Part shown: in pieces, positions 1-7,251 of the stretch | Position numbering within the stretch: position 1 is the stretch's first letter | How the letters are laid out: every line of letters begins with the position of its first letter | Virus record (IMG/VR): IMGVR_UViG_3300017922_000009 | Span: 1 to 25,224 of that record | From: a virus | Strand: one strand, 5' to 3' | DNA: 25,224 nt | The notes under the pieces: generated by a model | What the model was told of the DNA's origin: nothing | Database searches by the model: none | What the model saw: only the letters and a program-made list of their open reading frames with translations | Made by a program: the position numbers and the translations under genes

Positions 1-2469
1 CTTTGGAATCTTACCCATGGACGGCATTATTGGTGCGTTCACGTCATCTGGCTCCGGCAGTTCCGGCATGCTACCCAACACCGGGTTGATTACAGCTTGT
101 CCGGACACTTCCGGAATCTCGGGTATTGGTCCCAGTACCGGTGTTACCGGCGGGTGCCCTCCGCCCGAAGGCTTTGGAAAATCCCATATATCGCTTGGCA
201 TTTCTTCAATCATCGGAGCGATTGTAACTTGACCTGTGGCCTTTGCCGGTACCGGTGCTGTGAGCATGGCCCCGGCCAGTACTCCGGTGGCTACGGTTTT
301 AAGAAAGCCGCTGCGTGATTTAATGCCGCCTGCAATAGTCTCCACGAATGCCCTGCCGCTGCGGGTGAGGGTGGAGAGAGGGCCTTCCTTAGCATCTGAG
401 AAGGGGAGGAGGCGGCGTACCTTGGCCAGACCTTCTTTTACCACTTCCACCGGTTTATTTATTACGCTTTTCACCCCGTCCGTGAATGCATCCAGGAGGG
501 CTTTACCTGAGTTTAAGAACTCCGTACCCTTGGCCTTTATGGCCGCTATGATCTCGGTAATCTTTTGCGGTATCAGCTCCACCAGGTTGCCGAAGATTCG
601 GGCGGCTATCACTTTAATTTGGTCCCAGTTTTGAGCTATGAGCATTGGAATACCAATCACCGGCATTAGCACAGCCAGTATCATGGGTCCGTATGTCCTG
701 GCCAGGCTGACTATATTTTCGAATATGCCGGCAAACCATTCGCGAGCACCTGCGACCTTAAGCATAAAGGCGTCCCACGCGTTGCCGAGAAATTCCGTTA
801 CCGCGTCCCAATTGCGCCACAACAGGTAAATGGCGGCCCCCAGGGCGATTATACCCAGTACCACCCATGTGATAGGGTTGGCCAAAAGGGCCGAGGTGAA
901 GGACCAGACAGCTGCAATTAGGGGCGGCAGGTATGTCACCGCCGCGCGGATCGCTGCGCGTCCTAGTGCGGCCATGCCGATGGCTATTCGTTGAATTGCC
1001 ACCCGGGCGTAGACGGCTGCGGTTAGGGCGAAGTGTTTCAGCGTTGCGGCGAGGGTTAATATTTTAGGTAGTAGCTGGATTATATGTAAACGTAGCACAC
1101 CAAACCACCTAACCAACGTCCCGAAAGCGGCAGGAATGAAGTTTTTAAGCCAAAATATTCCTTTCTTTATCTGCCCTAATCCCCACATGACATACCCAAC
1201 CATCATGACTATGCCTGAGCCAATAGCTGAAATGGGGGCAATAATAGCTAGGGCTGCTCCACCTATAGCCAAAAGCAATAATGTAGTGCGTACTATGGTA
1301 GGGTGAGCATCGGCCAATTCTTTGAATCCCTGCGCCCATGATTTTATCCGGGGCACCATTAACTTAATTAACGGAGCCAGTTCATCACCAATGCTGGCCT
1401 TTAAAATGTCTATATTCTGAGAAATAACATCCAGTCCGGCCCCAAGATCAGAATTCATAGCCGCTGCCATGCTTTCAGTAAATGCCGTTCCGTCACGCAT
1501 AGACATACCCAGCTGATCAACATTACTTCGCAATTGTCCAACTTTACCATATAAAAGATCCACCAGCGCCACAGCTTCTTCAGTACCAAACGCCTTTTGT
1601 ATCTCTTGCTTTTCCATGGCATCCAGCGTTTCGCCGTACTTACTGCGCAACCTGTCCAATATGCCGGCCATACCTAAAAGCTGATTATTACCGTCGACGA
1701 AACTTACTCCCAGCGCTTCCCCGGCCTTTGCCGCTGATTGCACAAACGCCTTATACTTGGTACCTGCTTCTCCTCCTGGCATAGTAGCCTGCAACATTCC
1801 CAGCACAGCCAATTGCTCCTCAAAAGGACGCTGTGCCGTGGTAGCCGCCGCACCTAAAGTGGTTAGGGCCTGAGACATTTGCGAACCGGTGGTTTTAAAA
1901 CTCTGCACGCTGGCCGCAATTCCGGCGCTGAACATCTCGCCGAATTGCATATCGGTCATGTCGCTGTACATATCTTTATATATACCGTACCCAGTGGCGA
2001 ATAGGCTGGTCATTTCCGCCGTGGTTGACTTGGTAGCCTTACCCGTCAGCGCGGCCATTTTCGTAAACTCGCCCACAGCCTCGTCTGATAATGACGAAAT
2101 ACCTGATTTTATGTCATAAGCAGAGGAGATAAATTGAGCTTCTGTGGTTCCAGACCAGGTTTCGGCAAAACTTACAGCCGCTTCTTCTATGGCTTCCAGG
2201 TTTTCTATGCCCACAGAAGCCAGCTCACCAAGCGCCCTCTGGTTATCTACTGTTGGCCGCAACAAACCAAAGAGGGCATTATTCACCTGGTCGGCAGAAC
2301 CTTGAATCATAGCCCCGGATACTGCCATGCGGTTGCCAAAGTCTATCATTCCTGTGGCTCGATTTATTTGCTGCTCAAAATCATTTAGATTCCCGGCCAT
2401 GCGCCGCACTGGGCCGGTAAACCTGTCGATTGCGCTAAACATAACCGACAAATTATACAAAGCTTCCAC
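1..2469 (-). CDS. Phage tail tape measure protein (partial, C-terminus off the window)
   Basis: This gene encodes the tape measure protein that sets tail length and is packed inside the tail tube. The frame is open from a GTG at 2469 to the left window edge, giving 823 codons with no stop. GGAGGTG at 2475-2481 is the ribosome site; an ATG at 2471 opens a different frame and was rejected. The N-terminal part is rich in Ala, Gly, Met and amphipathic helices. Hydrophobic stretches lie around 480-900, one reading WVLGIIALGAAIYLLW, as expected for a protein that enters the membrane during DNA ejection. The visible C-terminal end is proline-rich (PELPEPDD, PIMPSMG). It follows the tail chaperone pair, the normal order in contractile and siphovirus tails. 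Family identity is confident from length, composition and position; no specific domain was recognised. Confidence 0.9.
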   Translation of the reverse strand, partial: MEALYNLSVMFSAIDRFTGPVRRMAGNLNDFEQQINRATGMIDFGNRMAVSGAMIQGSADQVNNALFGLLRPTVDNQRALGELASVGIENLEAIEEAAVSFAETWSGTTEAQFISSAYDIKSGISSLSDEAVGEFTKMAALTGKATKSTTAEMTSLFATGYGIYKDMYSDMTDMQFGEMFSAGIAASVQSFKTTGSQMSQALTTLGAAATTAQRPFEEQLAVLGMLQATMPGGEAGTKYKAFVQSAAKAGEALGVSFVDGNNQLLGMAGILDRLRSKYGETLDAMEKQEIQKAFGTEEAVALVDLLYGKVGQLRSNVDQLGMSMRDGTAFTESMAAAMNSDLGAGLDVISQNIDILKASIGDELAPLIKLMVPRIKSWAQGFKELADAHPTIVRTTLLLLAIGGAALAIIAPISAIGSGIVMMVGYVMWGLGQIKKGIFWLKNFIPAAFGTLVRWFGVLRLHIIQLLPKILTLAATLKHFALTAAVYARVAIQRIAIGMAALGRAAIRAAVTYLPPLIAAVWSFTSALLANPITWVVLGIIALGAAIYLLWRNWDAVTEFLGNAWDAFMLKVAGAREWFAGIFENIVSLARTYGPMILAVLMPVIGIPMLIAQNWDQIKVIAARIFGNLVELIPQKITEIIAAIKAKGTEFLNSGKALLDAFTDGVKSVINKPVEVVKEGLAKVRRLLPFSDAKEGPLSTLTRSGRAFVETIAGGIKSRSGFLKTVATGVLAGAMLTAPVPAKATGQVTIAPMIEEMPSDIWDFPKPSGGGHPPVTPVLGPIPEIPEVSGQAVINPVLGSMPELPEPDDVNAPIMPSMGKIPK

Positions 2470-2470
2470 A

Positions 2471-2498
2471 TTGACACCTCCGGTGGCGATGGTATATT
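2471..2498 (+). promoter_or_regulatory. Sigma-A-type promoter of the rightward moron
   Basis: A perfect -35 box TTGACA (2471-2476) is followed after 16 bp by TATATT (2493-2498), one mismatch from the -10 consensus. The predicted RNA start near 2505 leaves a very short leader that begins almost at the AAAGGAGG ribosome site (2506-2513). The -35 box overlaps the ribosome site and start of the leftward tape measure gene, so both strands use the same bases. No operator is visible, which suggests expression in the lysogen. Inference from sequence only. Confidence 0.75.
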
Positions 2499-2522
2499 CT
2501 ATATCAAAGGAGGTTTTGGTAA

Positions 2523-2756
2523 ATGTTTGAATTCCTCATGATATTTTTATTCTTTCTTGGCATCGGTGCTGTTATTGGGCTATTTTACGGTCTAATTCGT
2601 GGACTTCCTCAATTGATTGCCGCTTTATTTGACTTAGCAATAACCACTAAGAACGCGTTTCGAGACAGTGTTCGTGATATAAAAGCCATCTGCAAGCCAG
2701 GACCGGAAGGTGTTGAAGCAGCCAGAGAGGTTTTGAACCGTGACCGGCAGCACTAA
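2523..2756 (+). CDS. Small membrane protein, moron; candidate lysogenic-conversion or superinfection-exclusion factor
   Basis: This 77-aa protein is encoded opposite to every neighbouring late gene. AAAGGAGG lies 9 bases before the ATG, a textbook ribosome site. Residues 1-40 are strongly hydrophobic (MIFLFFLGIGAVIGLF, then LPQLIAALFDLAI), giving one or two membrane segments. Residues 42-77 are charged and hydrophilic (KNAFRDSVRDIKAICK), presumably cytoplasmic. It sits between the tape measure gene and the tail chaperones, a pair with no required gene between them. It has its own promoter and its own terminator, whose loop contains the stop codon, which is the hallmark of a moron. I do not recognise a family. 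A role in superinfection immunity or host-surface change is inferred from this architecture alone; a holin-like role is a weaker alternative. Confidence 0.8.
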   Translation: MFEFLMIFLFFLGIGAVIGLFYGLIRGLPQLIAALFDLAITTKNAFRDSVRDIKAICKPGPEGVEAAREVLNRDRQH

Positions 2757-2774
2757 GCTGCCGGTTTTCTATTT
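2743..2774 (+). terminator. Rho-independent terminator of the moron
   Basis: ACCGGCAGC (2743-2751) and GCTGCCGGT (2757-2765) form a perfect 9-bp stem with a 5-base loop, followed by TTTTCTATTT. The moron stop codon TAA is in the loop. Read leftward the hairpin is followed by CACGGTTCAAAA, with no T-run, so late mRNA should pass. Confidence 0.85.
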
Positions 2775-3362
2775 ACCCTTTCACAAGTTCCGCGAAAGCC
2801 ATCAATACTCCCCGCTGCACCGCCACGGCACGGCGATCCTCATAAAAGTATGCCTGCGCCGCCATCTCCAAAAAATCATCATCCCCCAGGTCGTCCAACT
2901 CCTCCCGGGAAAGAGCGAAATAATACTGCACCAGGGCCTCCGCCTGCGGGAGTCCATCCTCCCGCAGGTCTTGCACCCGTTTTACAATTTCTTGGATAAA
3001 AAATCTTGATTGGTACCTACAATCCTTTGCAGCTCGTTACCCACCGCAATAGCCAGTCCCGGCCTGTCCTCAAACAACTGCTTTACTCTTTCCTCAGAAG
3101 GATACAGGAGGCAGCCGTAAACCATATTATGCATTGCCTTGTAAGCGTCTTTCATGGCTTCTTTGGTAAACCTGGATAGCTGCGGCCTGCCCGGCCTCCG
3201 AAAGTAAAAAGTGGGCATTTCATCTTCGCTAAACCCGTCATCTTTAATCTCATAAACGTCACCGTATTGCTGTTTCCACTGCTCGATTTGCGACTGGGAA
3301 ACCTTATCCTTTTCTGTTTTTGCTGTGCCAGTGCTTACAACTGCATTTTCATCTCCACCCAA
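2773..3362 (-). CDS. Tail assembly chaperone GT, fusion made by -1 frameshift
   Basis: Frameshifting at 3003-2997 joins the first 122 residues of the G protein to a 74-residue extension read in the -1 frame, giving about 196 aa. The extension starts IQEIVKRVQDLREDG and is open without a stop from the slip site to the TAA at 2773. It contains acidic helical segments (REELDDLGDDDFLEM) typical of the T domain. A separate start at GTG 2976 has no ribosome site ahead of it, which argues against independent translation. The known role of such pairs in dsDNA phages is to coat and fold the tape measure protein and recruit tube subunits. The tape measure gene is the next gene downstream, apart from the inserted moron. 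Confidence 0.85.
2943..2968 (-). repeat. Perfect 10-bp inverted repeat downstream of the frameshift site
   Basis: Read on the minus strand, CCTGCGGGAG (2968-2959) and CTCCCGCAGG (2952-2943) pair perfectly around a 6-base loop. The hairpin lies inside the GT extension. The 28-base spacer from the heptamer is longer than the usual 5-9 bases for a stimulatory stem, so a role in frameshifting is possible but unproven. There is no T-run, so it is not a terminator. Confidence 0.6.
2982..3362 (-). CDS. Tail assembly chaperone G
   Basis: This 126-aa product ends at the TAA at 2982 when ribosomes do not shift. It has an acidic, Gln- and Lys-rich N-terminus, then a helical part (LSRFTKEAMKDAYKAM, RVKQLFEDRPGLAIAVGNEL). 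It lies between the tail tube and tape measure genes, where dsDNA phages keep the G/GT chaperone pair (Mu gp41/42 position). G is the major form; the shifted GT form is minor. Its last codons contain the slippery heptamer. Family assignment rests on position, size and the frameshift rather than on a recognised domain. Confidence 0.85.
   Translation of the reverse strand: MGGDENAVVSTGTAKTEKDKVSQSQIEQWKQQYGDVYEIKDDGFSEDEMPTFYFRRPGRPQLSRFTKEAMKDAYKAMHNMVYGCLLYPSEERVKQLFEDRPGLAIAVGNELQRIVGTNQDFLSKKL
2997..3003 (-). promoter_or_regulatory. Programmed -1 frameshift site T TTT TTA
   Basis: On the minus strand the zero frame reads GAT TTT TTA, so T_TTT_TTA has the canonical X_XXY_YYZ phasing: position 3003 is the third base of a codon counted from 3362. 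The zero-frame stop is 13 bases past the heptamer, and the -1 frame is open for 74 more codons. A 10-bp hairpin lies 28 bases downstream. Confidence 0.85.
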
Positions 3363-3385
3363 TTTTCTTGCCTCCCTTTAACTAA

Positions 3386-3817
3386 TCAATTGGGCTCCAG
3401 CCCGTTATCATTAATCCCGCCCAAAATAAGGAACTCATACTCCACTTTATTACTCTTATCGCCCTGGCTGCCGGAACGGGATACTTTAGTGATTTTACAC
3501 TGCTTCAAAACATCCGTTGTTGACGGCTGATCCTCATTGGCGTATGACACCGTGATAGGGAAGGGGGGGAGACGGTACAAGCTAGTACTTTGCTGCTTGG
3601 CATATTGCGTAAACTTATTATGCTCTTCCCGCAATAAAGTTGCCTTGCCGCTGGCTGAGTAATTACCGGTACCGTATCCCAGGGGGTTACTGCCCTTACC
3701 GTAAACAGCCTCTATTTCTTTCTCGTCGCTATACTCGATACTGTCTATATCCACCAGTGTTCCGTGCGGCATTTGCACCGTGATGTCTTCCCAACTGTAG
3801 CGCTTGCCATTAATCAT
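3386..3817 (-). CDS. Phage tail tube protein
   Basis: This 143-aa protein has the size and pattern of Mu-like and Firmicutes myophage tube subunits. It begins INGKRYSWEDITVQMPHG, followed by the conserved stretch YSASGKATLLREEHNKF and a C-terminal beta-rich half ending KVEYEFLILGGINDNG. Tube subunits stack as hexamers inside the contractile sheath. It is encoded directly downstream of the sheath gene and ahead of the tail chaperones, the standard order. GGAGGTG at 3825-3831 precedes the ATG at 3817. Mu gpM is the positional counterpart. Confidence 0.88.
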   Translation of the reverse strand: MINGKRYSWEDITVQMPHGTLVDIDSIEYSDEKEIEAVYGKGSNPLGYGTGNYSASGKATLLREEHNKFTQYAKQQSTSLYRLPPFPITVSYANEDQPSTTDVLKQCKITKVSRSGSQGDKSNKVEYEFLILGGINDNGLEPN

Positions 3818-3836
3818 CTACCAACACCTCCTTTTC

Positions 3837-5261
3837 TTACTGCGAGGCTGCGGGGTTTTCGTACCCCACTTCCAGCTCGATCCATCTCATTATGGCCATG
3901 GGTACAATCCTGATTTTTGCCCTGATTGTACTGGTGGCTAGTATATCCTGATCCAGTGGTATAATAACCCGCCCTCTGGCTATTTCCTTATTGGACGGGC
4001 TGGACATAATCTCCAGCGGCTGTGTCAGGTCAGCTTCAAGGGGTTTTATGCTCTGGGATAGATTGGTGGGGTCAAGCTCCCCGTGTTCAGATTTTAAAGC
4101 CGCATTGCGCACCAGGGTGCAGGCCCTGTCCATTGGTCGCCTGACCTCCACGTATTGATAGTCAGAAACACTCTCGGCAGCAATCCTCCCGTTGGTAATA
4201 TAAAAACCGGAAAGACCTATATACTGCCTGAAAGTAACGAACCCCGCCTGGTCAAGTGCCAAAATATGCCCGTCATTTATCCCGTCCGGCTTAAGAGCTA
4301 GTATTCCAGGAACGGGACCCAGTCTCACTTTACCGGGGGACTCCTGTACGCCTATACTGCTAACCCTCCCGGCATACAAACCGGCGGCGTTTCTGTCCAC
4401 CTGGCGTCCGGTGTTCATGTCCATTATTTCCCCGCGCCCGGCACATATCGAAACCCTTGTGGATGCAAAGTTTGCAATCTCATCCAGCAAAGCCTGTGTC
4501 CAGGCGTCCGCATCCTCTCCGGAATCAGGGCCACGCGCTTCGCAAAGCATGTGTATATACCGGTAATTGCCTTCCGCCTCGGCGGCTTTTACATCGGCAG
4601 CCGCCCACATTGCGGCATCCGACTCACCGACAATATGAATAAACTCGAAAAGGTAACTGGAATCCAGCAAAGTATCTATGGCCTCATTTACTTTGGCAAC
4701 GCTGGCCTGCGGTGCCTCAGTGGAAAATGTGTATTTATCTCCGGCGGCAAATGACTGAGCGGGGTCGGTTGCATATTCGCTAAAAGTCAATGTTATTCCG
4801 GTCCCGGTAATCTCATATGCTCCAAGTTCGGGAACAGTGATCTTCTTGGACCAGGTATCCCCGCCGTCCAGGCTGTACCTAAATATAGCCTCATTGAGAG
4901 TGCCGCCGTCCAATATTTCCACTACCACACTGTAAGCGTCCAGCGGCGAACCGGCAGCCGTCATATCACCCTGGCCGATCTTATCTGAACTTACCTCACC
5001 CACAGTGCCGGCAATATCACCTTCGGCTCTTACGACATAAACAGTGCGAGCTCCGCCTGCAAAAGAATCAAAAAGGGCGTTAACCAGGGGACCGGTACCC
5101 AACTTATCAACAATCTGTCCGGGATCGGTGATACTCGTAATGCTATTCACCGTCCCCGCCGAGCACACACCAACTTTAGCCTGCAGCCCCGAAGCGGAAG
5201 GGGGTAATACTCCCAGTCCGCCGTCTAATATATTTACATTTACATCCGGCAAACCCGGCAT
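3837..5261 (-). CDS. Contractile tail sheath protein (DUF2586-like)
   Basis: This 474-aa protein forms the contractile outer sheath. The N-terminus (PGLPDVNVNILDGGLGVLPP) and the later stretches FRQYIGLSGFYITNGRIAA and YVEVRRPMDRA resemble the DUF2586 sheath type found in Mu-like phages of Gram-positive bacteria. The C-terminal domain (STIRAKIRIVPMAIMRWIEL) is where neighbouring sheath subunits interlock. An inserted beta-rich region at about residues 105-185 (GGTLNEAIFRYSLDGGDTW) looks like a surface domain. The ATG at 5261 directly abuts the stop of the preceding gene. Mu gpL is the functional counterpart. Confidence 0.88.
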   Translation of the reverse strand: MPGLPDVNVNILDGGLGVLPPSASGLQAKVGVCSAGTVNSITSITDPGQIVDKLGTGPLVNALFDSFAGGARTVYVVRAEGDIAGTVGEVSSDKIGQGDMTAAGSPLDAYSVVVEILDGGTLNEAIFRYSLDGGDTWSKKITVPELGAYEITGTGITLTFSEYATDPAQSFAAGDKYTFSTEAPQASVAKVNEAIDTLLDSSYLFEFIHIVGESDAAMWAAADVKAAEAEGNYRYIHMLCEARGPDSGEDADAWTQALLDEIANFASTRVSICAGRGEIMDMNTGRQVDRNAAGLYAGRVSSIGVQESPGKVRLGPVPGILALKPDGINDGHILALDQAGFVTFRQYIGLSGFYITNGRIAAESVSDYQYVEVRRPMDRACTLVRNAALKSEHGELDPTNLSQSIKPLEADLTQPLEIMSSPSNKEIARGRVIIPLDQDILATSTIRAKIRIVPMAIMRWIELEVGYENPAASQ

Positions 5262-5486
5262 TTACTTCACCTTCCTTCTCATCGGCCCTGAGAGCCATTT
5301 GTTTTTAGCATCTAAAAACTGCTTTTCAGTCAGCTTCTTACCTTCCCCCCACCCGCAAGCGGCCTTAAGACCGGCCATTACCCAGGCCGGAGTGGGATGT
5401 TTTTGAGCCAAATCTTCAATAGTATAAGTAGGCTCCCCGGCATTCTTTTTATCAGCATTGACTTCACTTGCTTTCTTGCCCATCAT
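5262..5486 (-). CDS. Small conserved tail-module protein
   Basis: This product of about 74 aa lies between the tail terminator and sheath genes, the position of Mu gp38. The central part (YTIEDLAQKHPTPAWVMAGL, then ACGWGEGKKLTEKQFLDAK) looks like a small helical fold and ends in basic residues (MRRKVK). GGGGAGGTG precedes three consecutive possible starts (GTG 5489, ATG 5486, ATG 5483). The ATG at 5486 overlaps the upstream TGA by one base, so translation is probably coupled. I do not know a biochemical function; a structural or assembly role is inferred from its place. Confidence 0.75.
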   Translation of the reverse strand: MMGKKASEVNADKKNAGEPTYTIEDLAQKHPTPAWVMAGLKAACGWGEGKKLTEKQFLDAKNKWLSGPMRRKVK

Positions 5487-5992
5487 CACACCTCCCCGGT
5501 TTCAGTTTCGATCACCAGCGCGCTGGACAGATCAAAAATCGGTACCGCATAATCTTTGTAAACACCACCCTCGAATGTTACCGCCACCACCGCCGCATCC
5601 TGCTGCTTTAAAAGGCTTGGGTCATCATCCGGGCTGCTCTCCGGAACACTCACCAGTATGGCGTTACTATTTTTATCCCATATCCTGCGGGCCAGGCCGG
5701 CTAAAAAATCCCTCTTAGCCGCACCGGCCTCATCCCCGCTGCGGTGAACTATACGCACACTCACTTGCAATACATGCCTGTAAATTCTGCGCCGGTAAAG
5801 GTATTGCTGGTTCTCCGCATCAAGCTTTCTAGCCACCAGGGAACCGTCATATTGGAACTTTTCTTTTCCCTGTACAAGCTGGGCATACGGCGCAGCTTGA
5901 TGCTTTCCGCTGCCTTCCGCTTCAGTGTTTATCCTGCTTATACCTATAGATTGCAGCAAGCTTACCAGGTGATTCCGGCACGGGCTGATCAT
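5486..5992 (-). CDS. Tail terminator / head-tail joining protein (Mu gp37-like)
   Basis: This protein of about 168 aa has the alpha/beta layout and position of Mu gp37-type proteins, which cap the finished tail and form the head-tail joint. An N-terminal helix (LVSLLQSIGI) precedes strands (YLYRRRIYRHVLQVSVRIVH) and a second helix (GAAKRDFLAGLARRIW). It ends in strands (AAVVAVTFEGGVYKDYAVPI). The ATG at 5992 forms an ATGA overlap with the stop of the preceding gene, with GGAGG about 10 bases upstream. A GTG at 6001 sits on the ribosome site and was rejected. Confidence 0.72.
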   Translation of the reverse strand: MISPCRNHLVSLLQSIGISRINTEAEGSGKHQAAPYAQLVQGKEKFQYDGSLVARKLDAENQQYLYRRRIYRHVLQVSVRIVHRSGDEAGAAKRDFLAGLARRIWDKNSNAILVSVPESSPDDDPSLLKQQDAAVVAVTFEGGVYKDYAVPIFDLSSALVIETETGEV

Positions 5993-6465
5993 TCTAAACA
6001 CTCCTCCAGGTGCTCGGCTATGATGTCGTCAATTGCCTGGCGGTCATCGTCGCTAATACCTATAAACGGTCTCGCCGGAATTTTAACTTTTTTCTTGCGC
6101 GCCCATCGACCGCCAACTTTGAAGTGTAAATACCTGGATTGCTTTGTCTTTATGGTCCTGCCTTTTTGATGCACGGGAGCTATTTTATTATTGGTACCCA
6201 CTTCCACCAAATCCGGACGGGCATGGTAGGTTATGCTGTTGAACAAATTACTGGTGTCTCGCAGCGTTTGGCCGCCTTCCTCTTTGGCGCGTATAGATTC
6301 CGGCCACTTACTGCCGTCCGGGGCCGTCCCGGTTTTAAACCGCTGCTTAGTACTGGACACCAGGTGCTCGCCGATTTCTTTATAAATTGCGGTAAAGTTA
6401 AGTCTCACCATGCGGTGTAGATTATTTTCCAGCCTCGACCAGTCACCGGCGATTAGTACACCCAC
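5989..6465 (-). CDS. Phage virion morphogenesis protein (Mu gpG-like tail completion)
   Basis: This 158-aa protein matches the tail-completion family that includes Mu gpG. It has an N-terminal helix (RLENNLHRMVRLNFTAIYKE), then the characteristic RFKTGTAPDGSKWPES and LRDTSNLFNSITYHA stretches. A basic segment follows (GRWARKKKVKIPARPFIGIS), then a C-terminal helix DDRQAIDDIIAEHLEE. It starts at GTG 6465, with GGAGG at the usual distance and the previous stop immediately upstream. In Mu the G gene lies between F and I; here it sits among the head-tail joining genes. Confidence 0.88.
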   Translation of the reverse strand: MGVLIAGDWSRLENNLHRMVRLNFTAIYKEIGEHLVSSTKQRFKTGTAPDGSKWPESIRAKEEGGQTLRDTSNLFNSITYHARPDLVEVGTNNKIAPVHQKGRTIKTKQSRYLHFKVGGRWARKKKVKIPARPFIGISDDDRQAIDDIIAEHLEECLE

Positions 6466-6888
6466 CTAAAACCCCTCCATCTTTTTGCGTGAGAATTTGC
6501 GTTCATCGCTTACAATAACCACCCCCGTTTCCGGTGGTGGCTGCGGCTGCCCCAAAGTGATAACTCCCTTTGCTATATTCTCCAGCACCCGGACCGCGTT
6601 TTTGTAGCGGTCCAGGATGCTGCGGTCAGCGCTGTCCTCATCATAACCGCGCCGGGAAAACAAGTTGTATATAGCAATATCGGCCGCCAACTTCTTTATA
6701 AAAGGGGGAACAGGATTAAAGGGAACTTCATACCTGGCCATGCAATAACCGTTTATTTCACTGGTCGCATCTTCAATGGCCTGGTTTACCTTATCAGCGT
6801 CAACCTGTCCCGTGCCCTCATCATCGGTACACTCAATAAGAACACCCTCTGAAACCTTCCCCAGCAGATCTTCCATGGTGCAATACAT
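6466..6888 (-). CDS. Head-tail connector, DUF1320 family (Mu gp36-like)
   Basis: This 140-aa protein is typical of DUF1320. It starts MYCTMEDLLGKVSEGVLIEC, continues with DADKVNQAIEDATSEINGYC and a helical stretch FIKKLAADIAIYNLFSRRG, and has a flexible C-terminus with a poly-Pro segment (QPQPPPETG). The family is a small helical adaptor between portal and tail. GGTGAT lies about 8 bases before the ATG. It sits between a gp35-like gene and the tail-completion gene, as expected. Confidence 0.87.
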   Translation of the reverse strand: MYCTMEDLLGKVSEGVLIECTDDEGTGQVDADKVNQAIEDATSEINGYCMARYEVPFNPVPPFIKKLAADIAIYNLFSRRGYDEDSADRSILDRYKNAVRVLENIAKGVITLGQPQPPPETGVVIVSDERKFSRKKMEGF

Positions 6889-6890
6889 TC

Positions 6891-7223
6891 TTAATTATCA
6901 CCAACCGGTGCCAGTACAGCTGAGATTTTATCTACAATCTGCTGCTTGGTAGCGTTGACCGGCAACTCTACCTCCAAGGTATCGGCAAATTTTTTAAGCT
7001 GCGACACGGTCATCCTTTGCAGGTCTTCCACATCGGTGCTTTTCTTTTTAACCTCTTTATCATCTTCCACGGCAACTTCTTCCACAATGAGCATGGGCTC
7101 GGCTTCAAGCTTTTTTACCTGCTCCTTACTGAAGTAGCCATCCTCGTAAATCACCGGCTTTGCCGGGTGCTCCACTCCGCAACGGCGAAAGCCATTGCGG
7201 AGAGATATAATTCTAATCGGCAT
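6891..7223 (-). CDS. Mu gp35-like head protein with SAP/HeH-like C-terminus
   Basis: This 110-aa protein has an N-terminal beta segment (RIISLRNGFRRCGVEHP) and the stretch FSKEQVKKLEAEPMLIVEEV typical of gp35/FluMu-type head proteins. An acidic and lysine-rich linker follows (EDDKEVKKKSTD). The C-terminal 45 residues (RMTVSQLKKFADTLEVELP, KQQIVDKISAVL) look like a SAP or HeH helix-extension-helix fold, which often binds DNA. It lies between the major capsid and DUF1320 genes. The exact role in the head is not known to me. Confidence 0.78.
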   Translation of the reverse strand: MPIRIISLRNGFRRCGVEHPAKPVIYEDGYFSKEQVKKLEAEPMLIVEEVAVEDDKEVKKKSTDVEDLQRMTVSQLKKFADTLEVELPVNATKQQIVDKISAVLAPVGDN

Positions 7224-7251
7224 AGACTCATACCCCCGAGATTAATATTTT

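Noticed and set aside
236-634. Rightward 132-codon frame inside the tape measure gene
   Set aside because: It is the antisense shadow of a long, well-supported coding frame and has no ribosome site.
2467-2471. ATG at 2471 as tape measure start
   Set aside because: It opens a frame that does not lead into the tape measure; GTG 2469 in the right frame has better ribosome-site spacing.
2773-2976. Independent 67-aa gene starting at GTG 2976
   Set aside because: No ribosome site, and the frame continues upstream in phase with a slippery heptamer, so a frameshift product explains it better.
5044-5406. Rightward 120-codon frame over the sheath start
   Set aside because: Antisense shadow of the sheath gene and its upstream neighbour.
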